Below are positions 11,556 to 22,300 of a stretch of DNA of 42,369 bases, in pieces (positions within the stretch are counted from its first letter, which is position 1; the number at the start of each line of letters is the position of its first letter). The notes under the pieces were generated by a model. The model was not told where the DNA came from. It did no database searches and saw nothing but the letters and a program-made list of their open reading frames with translations. Source of the stretch: Mesotaenium endlicherianum (lineage: Eukaryota; Streptophyta; Zygnematophyceae; Zygnematales; Mesotaeniaceae); assembly GCA_009602735.1 (NCBI GenBank), contig WELA01000694.1, positions 678,325 through 720,693 of the forward strand, in the 5' to 3' direction. The position numbers were made by a program, and so were the translations under genes.

Positions 11556-14500
11556 ATGACAAGCAGTTTCGGGTCATCAAACTCGTGTCATCGATGTGGA
11601 CGAGGTGGACACATAGCTCGAGAGTGTAGTATCCAGACGTGCTTCCGCTGCAATGGGTATACTGCTGCCCTCACTTTCGAACTTCACCTGACATGGTTGC
11701 CTCTGGTTTTGGTTGGCATCTCCTCTGCCTGTATAAGGGAAATTTCGCGTATAAGGATTCCCAATGACCAACGGTGTGAAACTTCTGCCCATCTCCGGTT
11801 GATGAGCACCCCATAGTGACTCCTCTGCAAGTACCTGCCTTCCTTTTTACTAAGTATCCTTGTTATCAATCCATGAAACTTGTGCATGCGTTGGGTTCAT
11901 GGTTGTGAAACAAGCACGAGGAAGTTTGGATCTTGTTATGATGTACACTACACCCATGGTAGACTTATCTTGAACAGCAGAAAAGCGTCAAACCGCAATT
12001 CCCACTTGGGGTCCTCCCCATGACGTACTCCGTTGGTAAGAATAATCAAAGCCACGAAAACGTTATGCAGAAGTGAGCCTGTTCACACATGTGAGCAAGC
12101 AGGCTTGACGCCGCATGTGAGAGATAACAGATTTGGTCACAACAGGAGTTTAGGGTTCGCCTCACAACAGCTCTTGGACCCCACAGTCGAGGGGCGCATC
12201 CCTAAACCAAGACTGTCTGGAGGATTGCCCATGTACTGGAGTCTGCTTGACCTAGCACAAGCTTGTGTAGGATGCGAGTTTTGGCCAACCCCACTTCCCC
12301 TTAGTGCGACACATGGTACATGCCAGAGTATTTGAAGCACGTGAAATGTGTGTACTAGACAGATGAGGCAGTAGGTACACATGCAAAAGATCCTGGCCAG
12401 GGAGCAGGATGCCCTGACGTACAAAGCTCGATGATTAAGGCATGTTGATGGTATCCCAGTCACTATGCTGGTCACTATCTCTAGTAAACTTAACAATGGT
12501 TTCAGTAGGACAGCCCGCTAGCACTTTCATCAGTAAAAGTAGCTCCTCACCCTGCCCTCTTCCCCCCTTTCCACAACTCTTTATGAAGGAGATGCAGATA
12601 TGCCAGCAGAGAATCAAACTTTTCGCCCAAATAGATGCACAAATCTGCTACATGTGTTTGTGACTCTGCTGTCGATGGCTGCCAATATGAGTCAACAATT
12701 GAAGATCACAATTTCCATCAAATTGTATGCGTTGCTCCCCTCCACAACGATGACTTCCTCGTCTTGATACTATGCTGACTGTCGCTCATGGAGATGGTGT
12801 ACTTGTGGTATATCTTGGGCTGACGGTACCTGTGTGGTACTCATGTGGTGAAATCAGGAGAGGCCACATGGCATGGGAGTGCGCTGAGGGCGTCAAGTGC
12901 TCGAGCTGCGGAGAGATGGGACACTTGCAACGCAACTGCAAGAATGTCGCATGCCACAAGTCAGTGCTCTCTCTGTCCCTCTCTCTCCCTCTCTCTCCCT
13001 CTCTCTCTCCCTCTCTTTCACACTCACGCACTCAGAACAGGCACGCTCATTCTCCCCCCTTCTTCCTCCATGTGTTAATATTTGTGCTTATAGGCATGCG
13101 TGTGGGCGTGTGTGCCTGGGCATGTGTCTGTGTTTCGCACGCTTGTGTGTCTGTGTGATTACGCTGTTGCTGCCGCGCCTGGCTGTTGGTGCGGCTAGAC
13201 CACTTCACAAGGGCACGTGGAGCCAGCAGCCAAACACACATGCGCAAGTGGCCGATGCTGCACGTGCTAGCTTTGCCCATTTGGGGCTTTTCAACTCTCT
13301 TCTTTGCCGATTAAGACCTCCTGGGGATGCATGAGGTGGCTGCTGAGGCAAGCAGGCACTTTTGCCCTAGACGTGTTCACATGTTTCACTGGGTCTATGC
13401 TGTTAGTGTGGGCCTGTCTGTGGTTGGCATGCGCCCCCGCTGTTGAGCTGTTGGTAGAAGGGGGGGGGGGGGGGGGGGTGTGGTCAGTGCTTGATACTCG
13501 AGGCAGCCTTGCCCGTCGTTCTCCTTCTCAGCCTTTCCACGTCACTCACTCCCTGGGTTGTGGCTCGCCTGTCCCTCCATAGGTGCGGCCGCAAGGGCCA
13601 CATCTCGAGGTTTTGCTCCGACCCCTTCGCTCGGGTAAGCCCGTCGTCTCTCTCTGCCTGTCTGTCTGTGCTTGAGCTGGTAGATTCTGCCCGTGCATGC
13701 GTAGCACCATCTTGCGCATTCCGTGACTCCTGCCATTCCTGTTTTTTTTTGTTGGGTCTCGACTTCATTTCCCGAACTTACCATCAAAAACTGTCTGTGT
13801 TTGCTTATCTGAATGCTGCATCATACTCCTTGTCAGGTAGCATAGTCCTTATAGCTCTGCCCCAGCCTTATCGGACCTGCCGGGTCGCCTTCATCCTCTC
13901 TTCCCTGCCCACCCAGCTCTGCACTAAAGCCCTGCTTGGTACCCTTGCCCTTTCTCGGCAGCTTGAGCTAGCGCCTGAGGTAGCACTGTAGCATCTCCTT
14001 GATCTAAAAAATTGGGCCAAAACTGAAGTCAGAGCCGGTGGTGTTCTGTGAGAGCGGACTTTGTAGTGCGGGGGCAAGCCTCTTTGCCGCTCTGGCCTGC
14101 TGCAGGAGGTTTGTGCCGGCGGCAGTGGAGGAGCTCTCGAGCTCGTTTGCATGTCAGTCGCCGCTCTTGCCGTGTGCTGTGAGCGAGGCCTCTGGCCTCT
14201 CCCGGGATGTCTTCAACTTGCCCACACGTATCGTGGGCGTGTCCTCGTTCCGCAATGACTGCTGTTGTCTCTGCCCAGCCTCTCTTGTCTTCTGGTGAAA
14301 CGTCATCGCCCCCAAAGTGAGCCTCGGTCTCTGGTCTCTGCAAGCCTTGGGGACCAGCCCTGGCTCACCTGGCCCATTAAATTGCCGGGAGCACCCCCCC
14401 GATTATTCAGGAATGGAGCTGGGTGCACGACATCTGACTTGGAGGAAGCTCGCCAAACAGCAAGCCTGCAGGGGGTGACAATTGTGGCCGCGGTATCTGT

Positions 14501-15085
14501 CGCTTCCCGCGCACTCCTTGTTGTCCCTGTCGAGAAACTATGGTGAGCAAGGGGTTTGTGCGCAAGGGCTGGCTGGCACGCTGGGGGGCTGGCAGCCGGC
14601 GCGAATGAGCTCGATTAGGCCCAGGAACGGTGATTGGCATGCGTGCTAAGAGAGACGCTTGGAACGTGCGGCGTGCAGGCAGCGGAGATAGAGAAGCAGG
14701 AGCGCGAGAGGGCAATACGACTGGCGCGCTTCAACGACGGCCCCATTCTGTCGCTCGGCAGCCGCGGAGGTGACAATTACAGGGGGCACAGCTCGTCCGG
14801 AGGGGGCTGGGGGGGGGATTATGGGAGTGGACTGCACAGTGGGGGCGCGAAGCCAGACTTGTCCGCAAAGGGCGCCCTCGCGTCCTGGGGGGGGAAGAAG
14901 GACCCGGGTGTGAACGGAGCCCAGCACGCCCTCCTGGCCCAGAGGATCCGGGTTGTGAGTAAGAAGAGGAGTGGGATGGAGGGCGTGGCTGCTGGCCAGG
15001 TAGCGGGAAGGACTGCTGCTACTGCCGCTGCCACTGCCGCTGCCAGCAGTAAGAAAGCTAAGGCATCTCCTGCAGGTGAGGGCGA

Positions 15086-15118
<33 letters not shown>

Positions 15119-16445
15119 GGCTGCAGCAGCGGCGTTGGAAGCGGTGGCGGCAGGTGCTGCTGAGCAGCAAGGCGCGTGGCAGGGGCTGTGCGGGTACGGG
15201 TCTGGGTCCGACGAGGACGACAGCGAGGCCGAGGGGGAGGAGAAGAATGGAAAGGTTGCGGCAGAAGAGCTCCCTGTAGCAGTGGAAGAGTGCAGGAAAA
15301 ATGGGGGAGAGGAGGCAGCGACGTCCTGCGAGCCGGAAAGGGAGCGTGAGGGCGAGGCGACGCGCGCTGCTGCTGCTGGGGGAGCCCATGCCGGCAGAGA
15401 GGAGGAGGAGCAAGCGGGCGAGGCTGCTACTACTGCTGTTGTCGCCGCTGCATCTGCCTCTGCCCCCCCCGCTTCACAGACAGATCGTGCAGCCTCCCGG
15501 CAGGAAGGCAGGCCCGCTGCCAACGATGCTCCGAGTGAAGATGCCCACGAGAAGAGAGGGGAGGAGGCCAGCAGCACCCTCCGCAAGGGGGGCGACGCAG
15601 GCGCACCCGCGAAGGAAACCGGCGCGGCTCCAGGTGAGCATTGTGAAGTGCACAAGAAAGGGAGTGGGGAAGGGTCTGGCAGAGGGGCGAGGAGTGGGGG
15701 TCCTCGGTCTCCCGGCGAGCGCAGCGCTGACTCAGGGGCGTGTGTGCAGATGGAGGGCGAGGGCGTGCGCAAGGAAGAGGAGGAGGAAGGGCCAGAACAC
15801 GGTCCCAGTCTCGGAGGAGCCTGCCCTAGTGCTGCAGCCCCGACCCCAGAATCAGACCCAGGCACAAAGACACATGCAGTGCGTGTCACCAGCCACGGCA
15901 GCCTTCTTCTGGCAGAAGCCCATAGCCGTGGCCTGCTCAACCTGAGCGAAGGAGGGGCTCTTCTGATGTATGGTCCTCTTTCTGCGGACGAATCTTTGCG
16001 GGCCCGATTGGCGGAGTTGAGGCGTGCAGGCTCCAGAGGTTTGTGCGACTTGGGCAAGCAGTGTGCTGAAGAGACCCATGCGAGCAAGGCTTCTGTCAGG
16101 GATGCGCTGCCCGAAAGTCGTGGAGCGCTTGACACTCCTATTCGACAGCCGGACTGCATGAGCCCCGATGCTTCTCTTGAAAAAGAAGAGGACAGAGCCA
16201 GGGAATTGAGTATCGGGCTAGAATTAGAGGATCTAGAGTTTGTAGAGTACTCGATGCCATTTGATGAGGTTGCTGAGCTTCATGCTCCACTTATACTGGA
16301 TAAAGATGCCATCAAGAGTATCCGCATGACCGCTCTAAGAGCGCTTGCATTGCGAGGGCTAGCCCTGAAGAAGCTCGCAGCTAGCGCGGGGCAACATATG
16401 TGTGCCAGGAAAAATACTGACGAAAAGACGCAGGCTGGATGCTAA
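11556..16445 (+). CDS. Protein with four CCHC zinc knuckles and long low-complexity tail, 4 exons
   Basis: Exons: 11556-11656, 12858-12959, 13583-13634, 14679-16445 (stop TAA); phases agree and the protein is 673 aa. Four CX2CX4HX4C knuckles are packed head-to-tail in residues 11-79: CHRCGRGGHIAREC, CFRCNGRGHMAWEC, CSSCGEMGHLQRNC and CHKCGRKGHISRFC. Knuckles 2 and 4 exist only after splicing, which strongly supports the junctions. Such arrays bind single-stranded RNA or DNA, as in AIR/ZCCHC7 (TRAMP complex) and CNBP proteins. The last exon begins with a charged helix (EIEKQERERAIRLARF), then Gly/Ser, poly-Ala and Glu-rich low-complexity sequence with GSGSDEDDSEAEGEE, and ends in a more ordered Leu-rich segment (from about residue 600). 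The start ATG follows an in-frame TGA. Which knuckle subfamily it belongs to is uncertain, so no symbol is given. Confidence 0.85.
12966..13022 (+). repeat. (CT)n-rich tract in zinc-knuckle intron 2
   Basis: CTCTCT/CCCT repeats begin a few bases after the intron 2 donor (GTCAGT at 12960). The position mirrors the CT tract next to the donor in GPN3 intron 2. Confidence 0.85.
13460..13478 (+). repeat. Homopolymer G tract
   Basis: Nineteen consecutive G in intron 2 of the zinc-knuckle gene, a likely site of sequencing length error. Confidence 0.9.
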
Positions 16446-17430
16446 TAGTTTGATCTGCTAGGATTTGGTCATTATTGACCATCAGCCAGTCGCCTGCAAC
16501 CGCTTGCTCTTGCAGGCCAGCATGTTTCATGTGCAGGACCTCACCTTTTTATATGTAAAAAAAATTTATGAGCTGTCATTCCTAACGCGTCTGATTACAA
16601 GGTGGCCAAGTATTGTGATCGTAGAGCTATGGACCAAGACCTTACCTGTAATCCTCTTGAAAGAAAAAACTATTCGCCTTGGGTGCTTGTACAACAGATT
16701 GCCGTGCTTGCATCTGCATGTCCAGCTTTCTTCTTGCATAGACGGCACATGCTTTGTGCCCTAGTGACGTTCAGGCATGCTACCCACGGGGCCGAGCCAT
16801 GCAGCAATGAAGGCAGGCGGGGTAAAACAATTCTTAATAATATCTTGCAAGTTCACAGCATCAAAAGGCTGGCCAATACCAACCTGGATCACATTTTTTG
16901 AGCTAGAAAAAGCTTGCAGAATTCAGCTGCACAGAAGCTTCTTGTGTGAGAAGCAGTCAGGGAATTCGGCAACGATTCTATTAGTTGTTCATATAAGAGC
17001 CGAGCACAAAGGATCAGTAAAAGTGCCATACCATATGTGCACACCACCAATCCAATTATCTGCACCAGGCGGTGCAGGTAGAGTACAACCCCTCGGAACA
17101 TTAATGACCCATTATTCTGTCACCGGCGAAATACGCTGTGACATTTTCGCTCCCTTGGCACCTAGGGTAATGGTAGAGCATTAGATGCCGCAACTTTAAG
17201 CTGCCCCTACGATATGTACGATATGTAGAAATCTTTTAGCATGATGGATGTGAATCTACTTGACTGTGCCCTGCCTACGTGCCTTGCGCAATGTAATCAA
17301 GAATGAAGGTATCTTAGTGTGCTGCTGTAAAATATTGAAGAAGCATACTCCCGTATAGTACCTGTAGAAAGAATAAAGAATAGTCATAGATGCCATGTAC
17401 ACTCCTTCCCCCCCGTCTGCTGACGCCAGC
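16446..17430. other. Convergent region after the zinc-knuckle gene; no gene seen
   Basis: Nearly 1 kb between the zinc-knuckle stop codon and the candidate minus-strand stop at 17431-17433. Open frames are short and show no known motif. It presumably holds 3' UTRs. Confidence 0.5.
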
Positions 17431-17923
17431 CTACATGTAGCATTGGAAGCTCTTGCCGTTGTACGCAGCCGCCACAAGCCCTCTGCGGACTGCCTCCAGC
17501 ACGAGATGCCTGATCAGAATAGCGCCAAGCACAGCCAGACATTTGTCAGCAGGTGTTTTCTAATGCGACGGAATCCAGGCTGCTGCTTTGCCAGCACAGC
17601 AAAAGCATCGCACTGTCGGATGCAGAAACTCGTCAAAGCTTGTCAAGACGTAAAACTTCACTTTCTTGGAAAGATATGCTTCCTCGCTCTTTCTTCCCTA
17701 CTTATTTTCTCTTTCTCTTTAGAGACTTTGGCCAGTCGAGGCAAGAGCTGTATTGGGGAACCGATACAGCAAGGTGGCCGGGCCATACCCTGCAGCATCA
17801 ACTACATCAGGCTCGAAGGGTGCAATGGAACCAGCTGCTTAGGGTTTGTCCCGGATTGCCAAGAAGACACGCGCAGTGACCCACACCAAGAACATGCATG
17901 GAAGTTTCCACATACAGCTGGAC
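17431..17923 (-). CDS. Candidate 3' exons of the minus-strand gene interrupted by the gap
   Basis: Three segments could be the end of the gene that begins at 19303: 17923-17887, 17789-17727 and 17559-17431. The first two join in phase across a GT-AG intron and read through LYVETSMHVLGYGPATLL and YRFPNTAL. The last (42 aa plus stop TAG) is a hydrophobic C-terminus with LAVLGAILIRHLVLEAVRRG. The donor after the middle segment is weak and its phase does not fit the last segment, so a piece is missing or wrong. The opposite strand is also open over much of this stretch. I do not recognise the protein. Confidence 0.25.
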
Positions 17924-18028
17924 CTCGGTTGAAAAAGTCGATCCTCTTTATAAAGCCTGTATGCTTGCTTCTCTTTTGGAGATGGGGCCCGGGTGCTGAG
18001 GGGTTTTTCTTTTCTTTGGGCGGGGGGG

Positions 18029-18695
18029 NNNNNNNNNNNNNNNNNNNNNNNNNNNNNNNNNNNNNNNNNNNNNNNNNNNNNNNNNNNNNNNNNNNNNNNN
18101 NNNNNNNNNNNNNNNNNNNNNNNNNNNNNNNNNNNNNNNNNNNNNNNNNNNNNNNNNNNNNNNNNNNNNNNNNNNNNNNNNNNNNNNNNNNNNNNNNNNN
18201 NNNNNNNNNNNNNNNNNNNNNNNNNNNNNNNNNNNNNNNNNNNNNNNNNNNNNNNNNNNNNNNNNNNNNNNNNNNNNNNNNNNNNNNNNNNNNNNNNNNN
18301 NNNNNNNNNNNNNNNNNNNNNNNNNNNNNNNNNNNNNNNNNNNNNNNNNNNNNNNNNNNNNNNNNNNNNNNNNNNNNNNNNNNNNNNNNNNNNNNNNNNN
18401 NNNNNNNNNNNNNNNNNNNNNNNNNNNNNNNNNNNNNNNNNNNNNNNNNNNNNNNNNNNNNNNNNNNNNNNNNNNNNNNNNNNNNNNNNNNNNNNNNNNN
18501 NNNNNNNNNNNNNNNNNNNNNNNNNNNNNNNNNNNNNNNNNNNNNNNNNNNNNNNNNNNNNNNNNNNNNNNNNNNNNNNNNNNNNNNNNNNNNNNNNNNN
18601 NNNNNNNNNNNNNNNNNNNNNNNNNNNNNNNNNNNNNNNNNNNNNNNNNNNNNNNNNNNNNNNNNNNNNNNNNNNNNNNNNNNNNNNNNNNNNNN
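18029..18695. other. Assembly gap (667 N)
   Basis: Run of 667 unknown bases. It is flanked on the left by a G run (18022-18028) and on the right by GGGG and GCGGGC repeats, so a G-rich stretch probably stopped the assembly. It removes the middle of the minus-strand gene that starts at 19303. Confidence 0.99.
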
Positions 18696-18758
18696 GGGGT
18701 AATACCAGCAGGCGAGCGGGCGGGCGGGCGGGTGGGGCAGGCAAGCAGGGGGCCTTAC

Positions 18759-19303
18759 TTGGGGAAGAACTTGACGACCATGAGGCCGACAAACTCAGTG
18801 TTGGAGAAGTCGACGTTGGGGAAGCGCTCGCGCAGCGCGGGGTCCCCCTTGAGCGCGCGCACGGCCACCTGGCGCACGCGCTGGCTGTGGCGCTCCACGT
18901 CGCCCAGCGTGGCCGTGCTGCGCGAGTCCAGGACCACGAGCTCGCGCGCGCCGCGCAGCCGCTCCACGACCCCGAACATGTTCACGTCCAGCGAGGGGGC
19001 CACGCTCATGCCCGCGGCCTTGGCGTGGCCGAGGCCGCCGTGGCGCGGCGCCGCCCGGGCCGCCGCCTCTTCCGCCGCCTCGCTGTACACAAAGCGCGGG
19101 AGCTCGCCGCCCGAGCCGAGAACGGCCACGGAGCCGCGGATGTGCTTGGCGTACGCCTTGAGGCCGCGCGCCCCCTGTCGGTCCTCCAGGTTCTGGAAGT
19201 AATGCGCCGACAGGCCCTCCTCCGGTGCAAACGATGGCGGCGGCTGCGGCGCAAACGGCAGCAGTGGCTGCAGCGGCTGCAGCGCCCGCTTCTCCTTCAG
19301 CAT
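18759..19303 (-). CDS. Unidentified protein, first coding exon (conserved-looking)
   Basis: An open exon of 545 bp begins at ATG 19303 and ends at a good donor (AA|GTAAGG, GT at 18758-18757) in phase 2. It encodes about 181 residues: a Pro/Leu-rich start, then HYFQNLEDRQGARGLKAYAKH, IRGSVAVLGSGGELPRFVY, an Ala/Gly-rich loop, NMFGVVERLRGARELVVLDS and NVDFSNTEFVGLMVVKFFPK. Third codon positions are almost all G or C and the motifs look like a folded conserved protein. I cannot name the family. The frame is also open upstream of the ATG to about 19504, so an earlier start or a 5' exon is possible. The rest of the gene runs into the N gap. Confidence 0.6.
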
Positions 19304-22300
19304 GTTGCACGCGCAGGAGCGGGCTGCTGAGACTTGCTGAGCGGATGCAACTAAAGTGGGAGGAGCTATGGGACTGGGGTCACTCCTCTCTCTCTGCACG
19401 GGCTTCCCTCTCTGCACGGGCAGAAGCGCAGAAGACAGGCGCACAGCGGGTGTGTGTTCGTTGAGAATGAGATGACTGGTTCTTCGCTTTGAGTGTGAGG
19501 ACATGGGAGGAGGAGGCCAGAGGCTGGGGAAACATTATTCATGTAGAGGTAGTGACACCTATGCCCGAGATTTTGAGAACGCACGCACAGGCACGTCTAC
19601 CAACAGCAACAGGCCTTTGGAAGACGTTTGCAAGGAAAAGCGTGTGCACGATGCAGGCTGGCTGCAAAGACCCAAAAGTGGCCCTAGCCTCAGGCAGGCA
19701 GGCTCCCCGTGAAGGCCTAAGTATCTCCTGTCGATATTCCTCACAGTGCAAGCTGACTCCATCTAGCAAGATCTAAGTGGCCATGCCCACTGAATGCCAA
19801 CACATGCGCGATGGCATGCTTGATGTCTTGGTGCCAATGTTGGCGCATGCACACGAGCCCGGCCAGCCACAGGGTCCTGGAGTTCATTGCGAGGGTCACA
19901 ATGTTTTTGTACTCTGTTTAAGCTGCCTATTCTGTGTATGATCATGCATTGAAGCTTTTAGAGGACAGTAATTTTATCCATCGATAACCTAACGCCTTTC
20001 TAGTATGAGCGAGTCAGCAGTTCTCTACGACTTCAAAGACTATTTCCCATATGTATGCACGCAGGCCTCAGTGATTTTTTGTAATGGCAAAGCGTAAGAG
20101 CTTTTCGTCACGTCACCTTTGAGATACCAGTGACGTATGGCCATCTCGGTCGACGAAATAGATATTATGAATCATTCTGTAAGCCAGCCGCAGTCGTAAA
20201 CTGCCATTCTCGTAACCAACATACGCCGCTTCCAGTGGCGATCGGAAGCTGGTAGGTTGGTTGGGAGAGTACATTGGCTTATATATTGGGACCCACATAC
20301 ATATTAATCAGCTCCTCCAAAAGAGCAGAGTATTTGTCCCGCGTATGCTGTCTTCTTCACATTATGCAAGAGTGATGCAGTTACATTGTCGCATGACGAC
20401 CAATTTTTGGTCATGATCAACAGCAGGGAGTAATCAAACGGGATAGAAGAGCATATCAAGCCGACAGTATGTATGCTTACAGCGAGTGTGGAGTAAAGGT
20501 GGCCCGGAAATCAACACTCCAGAAGCCTGTCTGCCACAGGATATAAGCTAGAAAGTCTCCAGTCCTGTCATGTCCAAGTTAACATCAAGAAACAGAGGTA
20601 CGAATATGGTCTTTTTTTGTCTGGAAGACGAGGAAATACTACGATGCTCTATTGCTCCAACGGTTCAACGCATCATCCACAGTCAAGACTCAGTCCATCC
20701 AAACAAAAGCGACTGAGGAAGCAGATTAGAGGAAATTGAGCTGGCAACGACAGAATGCAGGCCACTGCAGCACCCCATGCTCCAGAGTCCGAAGTGCTCC
20801 AAAACGCTCCGAAGCATGCTCCGAAGTTCTCCAAAGCAGCTCCCCTGCAGCCTGCAGGACCCAGGCCCCTGACCTGGCCCCTGACGTGAAGTGGGGTCAA
20901 CTGTTGTTATCCAAGCCAGGGTGAGCCGGGCAAATTCGGGGGTCGATTGCAGCCGATTGCCCGACTTTGGCCCACTTTGGCCGACTTCGTCAAGCAAGGG
21001 GAAAACTAGCATGGGGCGTCGTGGGTTATCAGGAGTTTGGAACCACTTGGACCAGTGCGGGAACGTGAGGGACAACCAGAAGACAATAGACAGGTGCGAC
21101 GGGCGTCGGGGAATTGTCGAGAACTCCAAACTTGTTTCACCTGGAGTGACCTGGAGAGCTTGACAAATTTTTTCATCCTTATTAATTTTTATCCTCGTTT
21201 ATGACCTTCTCCGCATTGAAGCAACTCAGCAATGTCGTGCGGCGTGCCTGTGTGCGTCAGTGTGCGTCGGGGTCGGGAGTCCGGACCAGTCCAAACAATC
21301 GCTCGAGCCCTACCTACCGACAGGGACCAATCAATTTTGCACGCTTCAGTTCACAGTTCACCTTACCGTGGCAGATGTTGGTAATATCACCCATTCCCAC
21401 CGACCAGCTCGCATCATAGTACTTCTATCGTGATTAATAAGCTGTTGGACGGTGCGGCACGCGTGGTGGAAGTCACGGCGCCCTCAGATACTGATGGCCA
21501 ATGGTTGAAGCACCGACCAACCCAGCTGACACGTAAAAGTAAGCGTTGAACGCAAGTTGAGTCAGTCACGTGTGAGGTGTGACCACACCCAAACCCGGTC
21601 AAATCCGACACTTAGTAATGGGTGATGATTTGCCAAATACGTTGACCCCACGAAGGCTTGCAAAGGCCACGCTTGTAGCTGTTGAGTCAGGCAAAGTTGA
21701 AGCAAGGGCCACATGAGCGGATGCCAAGTCAGGCCACCTCAGCTATGGTCCATTGGTATCACTTTCACGATGACTACGCCACGAGATGTGTGGCCTCGAG
21801 ACCCACGTCAGCGTGGACAATGACTAAGAGGTTAAGCTGTCACACGTGATGTTTACGAGGCAAGCATGTATGTTATTTGTGACTCAACATAAATCAAGGG
21901 AAAGCTAATTCGAAGGTGCATGCATGCATGGTGCCTGGGTAAGGCACAAGCCTTGCACGCACTCCTCTCACTTTTCTCTCGCACATCGCCAGGAAAACGA
22001 AAGCAAGGAGGAGATAATGGAAGAAGGAAGAAGGTAGAGAAAGGCGTGAAGGAGAAGGAGTTCTCAAGGCCACAAGGAGCCCAAGAAGACACGCTTCTGC
22101 CAACGCTTAAAGATCAATACTTTTGTTCTCACGCTTTGTACCATAAGAAAATAGAATCGAGGAGTTCTCAAGAAGATATTTTTGTTTGAAGTTGGAAAGC
22201 TTGCAGATTAGATTTTTTAGTGCAAGATTCGAACGAGCACCAGAAGCGTACGCAAGGAACATAAATTGGTGAATTTTGCTTTAGTTTCCAAGTTTTCAAA

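Noticed and set aside
14010..14300. Open frames in the third intron of the zinc-knuckle gene
   Set aside because: Exon 3 (ends 13634) joins exon 4 (14679) in phase 0 without any insert; the frames are GC-driven and lack motifs.
17395..18028. Plus-strand frame of over 600 bp running into the N gap
   Set aside because: No motif, no clear start context, and it mirrors candidate minus-strand codons in the same register. Kept only as a caution on the minus-strand exons.
20683..21129. Minus-strand frame of 148 codons in the gene-poor region
   Set aside because: Its length comes partly from the GCTCCGAAG-type repeat; no domain, no splice support and no homologue recognised.
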